The translations under genes and the position numbers were made by a program. A DNA stretch of 6,047 bases from an uncultured Bacilli bacterium (GTDB lineage Bacteria > Bacillota_I > Bacilli_A > RF39 > UBA660), in the NCBI GenBank assembly GCA_947853365.1, contig CANTWQ010000011.1, forward strand, positions 1 to 6,047, written 5' to 3'. Below, piece by piece: positions 1-5,747 of this stretch (position 1 is its first letter; each line of letters starts with the position of its first letter). Below the pieces are notes generated by a model that was given only the letters and a program-made list of their open reading frames with translations, was not told where the DNA came from and searched no databases.

Positions 1-12
1 GTTTTTTGTTTT

Positions 13-40
13 AAAAAAAATGAAAACTGATTTCTTCATT
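13..40 (-). terminator. Possible intrinsic terminator after the HTH gene
   Basis: Perfect 6-bp arms AATGAA (19-24) and TTCATT (35-40) enclose a 10-nt loop. Read on the minus strand, the hairpin is followed by a run of T (from the A-run at 13-20), which is the layout of a Rho-independent terminator. It starts 3 bp past the stop codon of the HTH gene. The stem is AT-rich and short, so efficiency is uncertain. Confidence 0.4.
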
Positions 41-43
41 CCT

Positions 44-259
44 TTATCTTTTCTTTCTAATAATAATTTCTAAATTGTGTTTTTTCATAATTTTATATAA
101 CATACTCATTGGATAGTCAATCATGCCATGTTCATAATCTTGAATGGTTCTTAAAGACCGACCAACGGTTTCCCCAAATTCACTTTGTGTAAGACCGGTC
201 CATTCTCTTACAATTCGTATTACTTCACCTTCATTGTAATCATTTAATTTTATTTCCAT
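44..259 (-). CDS. Small XRE/Cro-family helix-turn-helix protein
   Basis: A 71-aa protein that is almost entirely one HTH_3/XRE DNA-binding domain. The visible pattern is a first helix around residues 10-19, then LTQSEFGETV (23-32) as the positioning helix, a glycine turn, and SLRTIQDYEHG (35-45) as the recognition helix. Two more helical stretches (50-60) and a basic tail (IRKKR) follow. It is expected to act in the cytoplasm as a dimeric transcriptional regulator; its target is unknown. There is no added ligand, peptidase or toxin domain. The ATG has an AGGTGAGA-type ribosome binding site just upstream. The gene is divergent from the small membrane protein gene, and their promoters overlap, so it may control itself and that gene (inference). 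It could also be the antitoxin-like part of a lost module, but no toxin partner is visible here. Confidence 0.85.
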   Translation of the reverse strand: MEIKLNDYNEGEVIRIVREWTGLTQSEFGETVGRSLRTIQDYEHGMIDYPMSMLYKIMKKHNLEIIIRKKR

Positions 260-282
260 CTTCTCACCTATCTGTTCTTATG

Positions 283-311
283 TTGACAGGTTATCATAAT
301 CGTTATACAAT
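283..311 (+). promoter_or_regulatory. Sigma-A-type promoter for the small membrane protein
   Basis: A perfect -35 box TTGACA (283-288), a 17-bp spacer and a near-consensus -10 box TACAAT (306-311) read rightward. The predicted transcript starts near 318 and reaches the ribosome binding site at 343-350. Confidence 0.7.
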
Positions 312-321
312 TTAGTTGAAA
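293..321 (-). promoter_or_regulatory. Candidate promoter for the HTH gene
   Basis: Read leftward, TTTCAA (316-321) and TATGAT (293-298) are separated by 17 bp and resemble -35 and -10 boxes. They overlap the rightward promoter at 283-311, so polymerase binding to one should exclude the other. The boxes are less close to consensus than those of the rightward promoter. Confidence 0.4.
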
Positions 322-341
322 TATACGGTAAGAGCGTATAT
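321..341. promoter_or_regulatory. Inverted repeat 7-7-7, possible operator
   Basis: Perfect arms ATATACG (321-327) and CGTATAT (335-341) are separated by a 7-nt spacer (GTAAGAG). The repeat lies just after the predicted start of the rightward transcript, immediately upstream of the ribosome binding site, and abuts the -35 box of the leftward promoter. This is where a dimeric HTH repressor could block both genes. Alternatively it is a short 5' leader hairpin. Assignment to the adjacent HTH protein is inference. Confidence 0.45.
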
Positions 342-355
342 CGAGAGGTGAAAAA

Positions 356-616
356 GTGAAGTCTATTTTTCTTTATCTAAAACGTATTTTGCTCGTGTTA
401 ATGATTGCTATCTGGATTGTTTTTCTTTATTTTCTATCCGATTTTCTCATGAGTTTGTTTGGGAAAAGTGATACCATCTTTCCTTCCATTACAGGATGGT
501 TTCCGTCTCTATCAGGACATATGCTACTATTTTTTCTGTTTTTCATTTGCTCCTTGCTCTTTGTCTTAGCACATCTTCCGTTATTACATAAAATTTGGCA
601 ATCAAAAAGTACGTAA
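356..616 (+). CDS. Small two-helix membrane protein, function unknown
   Basis: An 86-aa hydrophobic protein that I do not recognise. Two membrane segments are visible, about residues 11-35 and 53-76, joined by a short loop with several Ser/Gly/Pro residues and one lysine. The basic N-terminus (KSIFLYLKR) and basic C-terminus (HKIWQSK) suggest both ends face the cytoplasm, forming a helical hairpin. There is no cleavable signal peptide. The start is GTG, chosen because GAGAGGTG lies 5 nt upstream and a TTGACA/TACAAT promoter precedes it. The opposite-strand reading frame over the same bases has no such signals. The stop codon lies inside the terminator palindrome, so the last codons (Lys-Ser-Thr-stop) are part of the hairpin. 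It is divergent from the HTH gene, which may regulate it. It could be a membrane stress peptide or a small immunity-like protein, but nothing in the sequence decides this. Confidence 0.7.
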   Translation: MKSIFLYLKRILLVLMIAIWIVFLYFLSDFLMSLFGKSDTIFPSITGWFPSLSGHMLLFFLFFICSLLFVLAHLPLLHKIWQSKST

Positions 617-630
617 TTTACGTATTTTTT
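604..630. terminator. Bidirectional terminator palindrome, copy 1
   Basis: Arms at 604-616 and 618-630 are complementary over 13 positions with one G-T wobble, flanked by an A-run on the left and a T-run on the right. It sits between two convergent genes and so can end transcripts from both sides. The stop codon of the membrane protein gene is within the left arm. Its core ACGTAATTTACGTA recurs exactly in copy 2 at 1288-1312. Confidence 0.75.
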
Positions 631-649
631 TGATGAGATCATATAGAAT

Positions 650-1177
650 TTAATTCTCTGTATGATTGATTGTGATCCAATAACGATTGATCATTTTCGA
701 ACTTCGCGAATCTGGAACACTTTTTTCAAATATGCCTCCATTGTTTAAAATGACTTTAGCCGAGGCAATATTATCACTGTAACAGGTAATTAAGATCTTG
801 TTCACTGGTCTTTTTTGATACCATGCAATGGCCAAGTGCAATGCTTCGCTCGCATATCCTTTATTTCTTTTCATTGGATGAACATAGTAAGCCACATGGC
901 CTAATCTTTCAAAATAATTTTGATTTAGAATATGTCTTAAATCGATGGTTCCTACAACTTCATTGTTTTCAATCATCCATTTCATAGAAGAAGGGACATC
1001 GCGATTGGCAATATTTTTTCCTCTGGCACGATCCTGTAAACGATTTATCATGGCATCAAAACTTTCGTTTTCTCTATATGCATTTCCCATTTCATGAATG
1101 TCTCCATCTTGTTTGGCGGCATTTACTAACTGGAGATAAGATTCTTTATATTTAGGAGTTGGGTTTACTAATTTCAT
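650..1177 (-). CDS. GNAT-family N-acetyltransferase
   Basis: A GCN5-related acetyltransferase that transfers the acetyl group of acetyl-CoA to an amine; the substrate is not known. The acetyl-CoA binding motif A spans residues 93-115, with the signature RNKGYA (104-109) in the R/Q-x-x-G-x-G/A position. Motif B follows at NIASAKVILNNGG (136-148), where a cofactor-stacking helix normally lies. The N-terminal half (SMKWMIENNEVVGTIDLRH) looks like the COG3981-type predicted acetyltransferases. I place the start at the ATG ending at 1177 (175 aa), because AAAGGA lies at a proper distance before it. A TTG codon at 1201 would add 8 residues but has no good ribosome binding site. The gene is monocistronic, convergent with the membrane protein gene, and bracketed by the two palindromes. 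Such lone GNAT genes are often accessory; a role in drug or amino-acid detoxification is possible but unproven. Confidence 0.85.
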   Translation of the reverse strand: MKLVNPTPKYKESYLQLVNAAKQDGDIHEMGNAYRENESFDAMINRLQDRARGKNIANRDVPSSMKWMIENNEVVGTIDLRHILNQNYFERLGHVAYYVHPMKRNKGYASEALHLAIAWYQKRPVNKILITCYSDNIASAKVILNNGGIFEKSVPDSRSSKMINRYWITINHTEN

Positions 1178-1199
1178 TGATATCTTTCCTTTCGTTTTC

Positions 1200-1229
1200 A
1201 AAGATTATTGTATCGTGCAAGCAATCTTT
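1200..1229. promoter_or_regulatory. GNAT promoter region with inverted repeat
   Basis: Read leftward, TACAAT (1207-1212) is a good -10 box upstream of the GNAT start; a matching -35 is poor (TGATAG around 1230-1235). The -10 lies between perfect 7-bp arms AAAGATT (1200-1206) and AATCTTT (1223-1229). This could be an operator for an unseen regulator. Between 1230 and 1286 I see nothing else of note. Confidence 0.35.
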
Positions 1230-1286
1230 CTATCACATATTCTTGTTTGATCTGATTGCCCATCAAATGAAAAGTTCGTTTTATTT

Positions 1287-1313
1287 AAAAAGCACGTAAT
1301 TTACGTACTTTTA
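1287..1313 (-). terminator. Terminator palindrome, copy 2, ending the fucO operon
   Basis: Arms 1288-1299 and 1301-1312 pair around T1300 with one C/A mismatch. On the minus strand the hairpin is followed by a T-rich tract (TTTTTAAATAAAA), as expected for an intrinsic terminator about 35 bp past the aldehyde dehydrogenase stop. The 14-nt core is identical to copy 1 at 604-630, and the flanking AAAAAG is also shared. Confidence 0.65.
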
Positions 1314-1346
1314 TTTGGAAAGAATAGTTATTTGAAACGAAACGTG

Positions 1347-2780
1347 TTATAAAATATTTTTTAACACAATGGTTTTTGTCCGCGACATTTCTTTTAAGGT
1401 AGTTAATACGCCTTCATTGCCAATTCCCGAATGTTTCCATCCTCCAAATGGCATTTCGAAGGAACGATAGAAGCTGGCTCCATTGATGACGGATGCTCCC
1501 ACTTCTAGTTGACTCGTAACGGCAAATGCTTTTTTCATATCTTTCGTGAATACACATCCGCATAAGCCAAAGTTGGATTGATTGGCAATTTCGATTGCTT
1601 CTTCGATCGTGTCAAAGCCCATGACAGGGATTACTGGTCCAAAGATTTCCATATCTTTCATGACGTCCATATCTTTGTTGATGTTATCCAGAATGGTCGG
1701 TTCATAGAAGGCTCCATTTCGCTTTCCTCCATAAACAATAGTTGCTCCCTGACTGACTGTTTTATTGACTTGCTCTTCGACATTGATTGCTGCTTTTTCG
1801 GTAATCAAACATCCAATATCAGTGTCTTCTTCCATCGGATTGCCTTGTTTTAAAGTTTTAATCTTTTCTACCATGCGATTGATGAATTCTTGTTTTCTAG
1901 AATTATGAATGAGAAAACGTTTGCTAGCACAACAGACTTGTCCAGTATTGTATAATCTACCCCATACGGTTTCTTCGATGGCCAAATCCATATCCCCATC
2001 TTCCAAGAAGATGAAAGCATCGTTTCCACCAAGTTCTAGCATGACATGGGTTAAATTTTTACTACAAGTACCCATCGTTTGCATACCTGCGGCAGTAGAT
2101 CCCGTTAAACTTACCAAATCGATGTCTTTGTGTGCAGCAAGTCCTTGGCCTACAACTTGTCCTGATCCGTGTAATACTTGTGCAACACCAATTGGTACCC
2201 CGGCTTTAATTAACAGATATACTAATTTTGTTAACGTAAGTGGATTATAAGTCGATGGTTTGACGATAACCGCATTTCCCATCATCAGAGCACTTGGTAC
2301 TTTTTGACCAAACAAATCGCACGGAAAGTTAAAAGGAATAATTGCTGCAACGACTCCAAGAGGTTCTTGGGTCGTAATTTGCATCGTGTGTTCTTGGCCA
2401 ATTTCACTTCCTGCTGGAATACTGGTTCCATATAAATGTTTGGCTCTTTCCACAAATGCTGGTACTGAAATTTGTAAATTAGCAATTTCAGCCCTTGCTT
2501 CTTTGATTGGCTTTCCGGTTTCTTTGCTTAACAAAACGGCCAAATTTTCTTTGTCAGCTTCGACAAGAGATGCAAATTTCATCAAGATGCGTCCACGTTC
2601 ATGAATCGGCGTTTTGGCCCATCCTTTCTGGGCAGCTTTGGCTGTTTTTACACAAAGATCGACATCTTCCAAAGTAGAATCTGGAATGGTATCGATGATT
2701 TCTCCCGTTGCGGGATTCACGACATTGGTTGTTTTTCCATCAGATGCGTCTTTCCACTCTCTTCCAATTAAATTCTTCAT
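1347..2780 (-). CDS. NAD(P)-dependent aldehyde dehydrogenase (lactaldehyde or succinate-semialdehyde type)
   Basis: A full-length (477 aa) cytoplasmic aldehyde dehydrogenase that oxidises an aldehyde to the acid with NAD(P)+. The whole catalytic set is present: oxyanion-hole Asn151 in PFNFP, cofactor-contacting Lys174 in VIVKPS, the coenzyme loop LTGSTAAG (225-232), general base Glu249 in LELGG, and nucleophile Cys283 in NTGQVCCASKR. EIFGPV (379-384) and PFGGWKHSG (444-452) follow at the usual places. GQVC followed by ASKRF is typical of the succinate-semialdehyde/lactaldehyde branch rather than of acylating enzymes. Substrate cannot be read from sequence; the operon with fucO favours lactaldehyde or glycolaldehyde (inference). 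The ATG has AAAGGGG about 8 nt upstream and lies 14 bp after the FIST stop codon. It is the last gene of the operon. A Cys next to the nucleophile (Cys284) is a small variation. Confidence 0.93.
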   Translation of the reverse strand: MKNLIGREWKDASDGKTTNVVNPATGEIIDTIPDSTLEDVDLCVKTAKAAQKGWAKTPIHERGRILMKFASLVEADKENLAVLLSKETGKPIKEARAEIANLQISVPAFVERAKHLYGTSIPAGSEIGQEHTMQITTQEPLGVVAAIIPFNFPCDLFGQKVPSALMMGNAVIVKPSTYNPLTLTKLVYLLIKAGVPIGVAQVLHGSGQVVGQGLAAHKDIDLVSLTGSTAAGMQTMGTCSKNLTHVMLELGGNDAFIFLEDGDMDLAIEETVWGRLYNTGQVCCASKRFLIHNSRKQEFINRMVEKIKTLKQGNPMEEDTDIGCLITEKAAINVEEQVNKTVSQGATIVYGGKRNGAFYEPTILDNINKDMDVMKDMEIFGPVIPVMGFDTIEEAIEIANQSNFGLCGCVFTKDMKKAFAVTSQLEVGASVINGASFYRSFEMPFGGWKHSGIGNEGVLTTLKEMSRTKTIVLKNIL

Positions 2781-2794
2781 ATAATGACCCCTTT

Positions 2795-3967
2795 CTATTT
2801 TGAGAATGCCGTAAACGATAGTGATAAGCCACCAACGGTATTGGCAGAATGATTGCGATAACCATATTCGCCGAATGTAAATACCATCAAGAATGGTTTG
2901 TCACCTGTTGCCAATCTCACATCATCATAAATTTCTCTTTCTCTACCATCTAAGGCAATTCCTAAACGTCTTCCGCCACAGTGTACCAGTAAGTATCCTG
3001 CGACTTCTCTTTTCATTCGTTTGTTTAGTGCTTTTACTGTTTGGCTATTGGAATGAATTAAATCATCTGTCGTTGCAGTCATATGGATAATAGCTGTTTT
3101 TTCTTCTAGATTGGCACCAATATTCATCGATAGATCATCGTTTCCAAACATTGGATGACGAATCGCCGTTACGTCTCCTAAGACATCTTTCACACCAAGT
3201 GGGTTATGAATGGTTTCAGTTAATAAATTGTTGCCTTTTAATTTATCGATAGGTTTGCCTGTCCATTCAGCATATTTTTCTAAAGCTCTTACATTGTCAA
3301 TTTCTTCTAGAGTTCTCTTATCTCTTACTTTCGTAATAATGCCTACATGATTGGTTTCTTGATAAGCACCTGTATATTCTGTCTTACATTCATTTTTGGC
3401 AAAGAAGAAAGCAACAGCACATCCATCGTTAAAGATTTTATCATTACAGAAAATGCTCCATTTTCCTTCGACGGTATTATCCGCGGCACTTCCTCCAAAC
3501 ATGGGAACTCGGCCAATGACATCTTGAATCCCTTTTAAATACTCCTCTTCTTCTTTCGGACTTGCTGTCATAAAAAAGTAAGATGGAACGCGGTTAATTC
3601 CGGCATTTTTGATTGCTTCTCTTGCCAAACGTTTTCCGATTTCGCGGGGCTCTTCATTTCTTTCGCTTGCCGCAACCCCTACTAACAAATCGTCGCCAGA
3701 AAAAGTCATCATTCCTGAATATCCGGTTTCTGGTCCTAAATAACCAGCATCAGATACTACAATTGCAGCGGAAGAAGTACATCCTAAAATTGGCACATCT
3801 TTTAGAACGCTTTTAGCTCCTTCCATGATTTTTTGTTGGTCTTGTACACATGATGTGAACATTAACCCAAGTTTTGGTTTGACACCTTCACTCGCTTTGG
3901 TCGCCGTTTCGACGCCTGATTTTAGACTGTCTTTCTCAACACTATACCCCACTTTTGTTTCAAACAT
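2795..3967 (-). CDS. Stand-alone FIST_N-FIST_C domain protein
   Basis: A 390-aa soluble protein built of a FIST N-terminal domain (about 30-200) and a FIST C-terminal domain (about 215-375). Visible family marks are GCTSSAAI (62-69), FGGSAADN (157-164), a CGGRRLGI stretch (330-337) and the closing GEYGYRN...NTVGG segment (366-380). FIST is known as a predicted small-ligand sensing module, usually joined to methyl-accepting, kinase, GGDEF or F-box parts. Here there is no such part, no membrane segment and no signal peptide, so it is either a sensor acting through a partner or has a non-signalling role such as ligand binding. GAAGGGA precedes the ATG, and the gene lies 18 bp after fucO and 14 bp before the aldehyde dehydrogenase, which places it firmly in the operon. 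That context suggests its ligand is related to the aldehyde, alcohol or acid handled by its neighbours (inference). Confidence 0.9.
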   Translation of the reverse strand: MFETKVGYSVEKDSLKSGVETATKASEGVKPKLGLMFTSCVQDQQKIMEGAKSVLKDVPILGCTSSAAIVVSDAGYLGPETGYSGMMTFSGDDLLVGVAASERNEEPREIGKRLAREAIKNAGINRVPSYFFMTASPKEEEEYLKGIQDVIGRVPMFGGSAADNTVEGKWSIFCNDKIFNDGCAVAFFFAKNECKTEYTGAYQETNHVGIITKVRDKRTLEEIDNVRALEKYAEWTGKPIDKLKGNNLLTETIHNPLGVKDVLGDVTAIRHPMFGNDDLSMNIGANLEEKTAIIHMTATTDDLIHSNSQTVKALNKRMKREVAGYLLVHCGGRRLGIALDGREREIYDDVRLATGDKPFLMVFTFGEYGYRNHSANTVGGLSLSFTAFSK

Positions 3968-3985
3968 TTTATCCCTTCTTTCTTT

Positions 3986-5143
3986 TTATTTATACGCTTT
4001 TTGATATATTTCCAATAAATCGGATGCGCTTACTTCTTTTGGATTACCCGCTGTGCAAACATCTTGCATGGCTTTTTCCGCCAACATCTTCAAATCTTCT
4101 TCCACTACGCCAATTTCTATTAAGCGTTTTGGAATATGTAGTTGCTCATTTAAAGCGAAGATATGATCGACGACTTTTTGAATGATTTCTTCTTTCGTTA
4201 AAGCATTCATATCTAAACCAAATGCTTCTCCCATACGATTGAATTTTTCAACACATACCGTTCCATTATAGGCCATCACATATGGTAAAAGAATGGCATT
4301 GGCCAGACCATGTGGTGTATCATAGACGGCGCCCAACTGATGGGCCATTGAATGGACAATGCCAAGTCCTACGTTAGAAAAGCCCATTCCAGCGATGTAT
4401 TGAGCTACTCCCATCTGATTGATCGATTCCATATCATGATTTAAGACGGCATTTACAATATGGCGATTGATCATTGTCATTGCTTGCAGATGAAACATAT
4501 CACTCATTTCCCAGGCGTTTTTGGTAATAAATCCTTCCATCGCATGAGTCAAGGCATCCATTCCGGTCCATGCTGCGATATTTTCTGGCATTTCACTCAT
4601 GAGTTCTGTATCGACAATCGATAAAATCGGAATGTCATGAGGATCGACACAGACCATTTTTTTCTTTCGTTCTTCATCGGTAATGACATAGTTGATGGTC
4701 ACTTCGGCCGCCGTTCCTGCTGTGGTTGGCATTGCAATGATGGGCAGTGCTCTACTTTCGGTATTCACACTTCCATCTAGCGATACAACATCTCGATGGT
4801 CGTCGTTGGTCATGATGATACCGATGGCTTTGGCTGTATCAATGACACTTCCTCCACCAACGGCGAGAATGCAATCAGACAAACTATCTTTACATTTTTT
4901 TAAGCCGTCAAGTACAGATGCAACGGTTGGATTTGGCTTGATATCAGAAAATACTTCATAGCCAATCAAATGATTGTCCAATTCTTCTAATACCTTAGCT
5001 GTTACATGATGTTCTAATAACGACTTGTCCGTAACGACAAAGATTTTGTGAAATTTTCTTTTTTCGATTTCTTCGCCTAAGACTTTCCTAGCACCCGGTC
5101 CAAAATAGCTGCATTCGTTTAAGATCATTCTTTGTACCTGCAT
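3986..5143 (-). CDS. fucO: Iron-containing alcohol dehydrogenase, lactaldehyde reductase type
   Basis: A 385-aa group III metal-dependent alcohol dehydrogenase. Long stretches match remembered E. coli FucO (L-1,2-propanediol oxidoreductase), among them RMILNE near the start, TTAGTAAEVTINYVITDEE (140-158), VCVDPHDIP (164-172), AGMGFSNVGLG (251-261) and DVCTAGNP (361-368). FucO reduces L-lactaldehyde to L-1,2-propanediol with NADH in anaerobic fucose and rhamnose breakdown. The metal ligands are all present: Asp196, His200, His264 and His278. The Rossmann part carries GGGSVIDTAKAIG (96-108), and Asp39 in VTDK occupies the position that gives FucO its NAD preference. AAGGAGG sits 6 nt before the ATG, the best ribosome site in the window, and an extended -10 promoter precedes it. 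It is first in the operon with FIST and aldehyde dehydrogenase. No fucose or rhamnose aldolase is in view, so a general aldehyde-reducing role (for example glycolaldehyde) is also possible. Confidence 0.85.
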   Translation of the reverse strand: MQVQRMILNECSYFGPGARKVLGEEIEKRKFHKIFVVTDKSLLEHHVTAKVLEELDNHLIGYEVFSDIKPNPTVASVLDGLKKCKDSLSDCILAVGGGSVIDTAKAIGIIMTNDDHRDVVSLDGSVNTESRALPIIAMPTTAGTAAEVTINYVITDEERKKKMVCVDPHDIPILSIVDTELMSEMPENIAAWTGMDALTHAMEGFITKNAWEMSDMFHLQAMTMINRHIVNAVLNHDMESINQMGVAQYIAGMGFSNVGLGIVHSMAHQLGAVYDTPHGLANAILLPYVMAYNGTVCVEKFNRMGEAFGLDMNALTKEEIIQKVVDHIFALNEQLHIPKRLIEIGVVEEDLKMLAEKAMQDVCTAGNPKEVSASDLLEIYQKAYK

Positions 5144-5167
5144 TACTATCCTCCTTATGATAATTTT

Positions 5168-5176
5168 AGTATACCA
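5168..5176 (-). promoter_or_regulatory. fucO: Extended -10 promoter of the fucO operon
   Basis: Read leftward, TGGTATACT contains a TG-n extended -10 and a near-consensus TATACT box (5168-5173). A -35 box is poor (TCGTGT at 17-bp spacing), which fits an extended -10 promoter. The transcript would start about 5161, giving a very short leader before AAGGAGG (5150-5156). Confidence 0.6.
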
Positions 5177-5183
5177 TATTTTT

Positions 5184-5201
5184 CCGTTTCACACGAAATG
5201 G
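5184..5201. promoter_or_regulatory. Inverted repeat over the -35 region of fucO
   Basis: CCGTTTC (5184-5190) and GAAATGG (5195-5201) form 7-bp arms with one mismatch around ACAC. The repeat covers the -35 region of the fucO promoter, a usual place for a repressor or activator site. It does not fit the CcpA cre or Rex consensus as I recall them. On the plus strand it is followed by a T-run, so it could also be a weak terminator, but no rightward gene precedes it. Confidence 0.35.
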
Positions 5202-5226
5202 TTTTTATTTATTTTACATATTTTAT

Positions 5227-5745
5227 TTACATTTTTTGACATTTAAAAAGGACGCTTTGTCCTAGTACTTTATCATATTCATGGTGAAATTCAATGACGT
5301 ATTCTTTTTGCATTTGTTCTATCGCTGCCTGCGTTTCTGCCTCTGCAATCATTTGCTCAGTGTGACGATCAATCATCACCGGTTGATGATTGCTATCCCA
5401 TAGTAATGTCACATTACTTCGATTCACTTCGAATGTACAAGTATATATATTTCCATATACATAGCTATAGTCCAAGATACCATCTTTTTCGGGACAAAGT
5501 AAAACTACTTGGTGCATCATCAAGTTTTCTTTTTTCAAATGGTGATAAAGTTCCTTTTTGGCATTGGCTAAAGTCAATGGTTTCTCTTTCTCTTCGGTAT
5601 AGATGGTAGTGAGTAATCTTACACTAATGTGATTCGGTGAATGGATGGTACGCACAATGGCTGGTCGAACAGATTTGAATAATGATTGTTTTTGACCCCC
5701 AATACAATCAATATTCGTTAATAGAATCACTTGCCCTACTTCCAT
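5227..5745 (-). CDS. Hypothetical protein, weak MazF/PemK-like N-terminus
   Basis: A 172-aa soluble protein that I do not firmly recognise. The first 50 residues alternate short hydrophobic strands: GQVILLTNID (4-13), a Gly-Gly-Gln segment, then VRPAIV (26-31) and SVRLLTTIY (41-49). This order, with the Arg-Pro-Ala-Ile-Val step, resembles the beta-barrel start of MazF/PemK endoribonucleases (G-D-I...G-s-e-q...R-P-v-v-v), but the key MazF residues further on are not evident and the protein is longer. Residues 60-75 are helical and charged; 92-117 are strand-rich (YSYVYGNIYTCTFEV); 129-149 form a likely long helix (TEQMIAEAETQAAIEQMQKEY). The ATG is preceded by AAAGGGGA and starts 2 bp after the stop of the 66-aa gene, so the two are co-translated. 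There is no membrane segment. The start of a toxin-antitoxin pair is one option; a cytoplasmic protein of unknown use is equally likely. Confidence 0.75.
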   Translation of the reverse strand: MEVGQVILLTNIDCIGGQKQSLFKSVRPAIVRTIHSPNHISVRLLTTIYTEEKEKPLTLANAKKELYHHLKKENLMMHQVVLLCPEKDGILDYSYVYGNIYTCTFEVNRSNVTLLWDSNHQPVMIDRHTEQMIAEAETQAAIEQMQKEYVIEFHHEYDKVLGQSVLFKCQKM

Positions 5746-5747
5746 AG

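Noticed and set aside
427..642. Leftward 71-aa frame opposite the small membrane protein
   Set aside because: It lacks a ribosome binding site and promoter, while the rightward frame has both and encodes sensible membrane helices.
1909..2250. Rightward 113-aa frame inside the aldehyde dehydrogenase
   Set aside because: It is antisense to a full-length, motif-complete enzyme gene; the Cys/Pro/Ser-rich translation matches no family and is a shadow.
2285..2485. Leftward 66-aa frame within the aldehyde dehydrogenase
   Set aside because: A second frame over the conserved N-terminal half of the enzyme, with no start signal; a chance open frame.
4692..4961. Rightward 89-aa frame opposite fucO
   Set aside because: Antisense to the conserved NAD-binding region of the alcohol dehydrogenase; the hydrophobic look arises from the reverse complement of Gly/Ala/Val codons.
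5177..5205. CcpA cre or Rex operator at the fucO promoter
   Set aside because: The bases do not fit TGWAANCGNTNWCA (the TGAAACG segment lacks one position) and there is no TTGTGA...TCACAA pair.
5184..5215. Rightward intrinsic terminator before fucO
   Set aside because: The repeat plus T-run has the shape of one on the plus strand, but no rightward gene ends here, so an operator reading is preferred.
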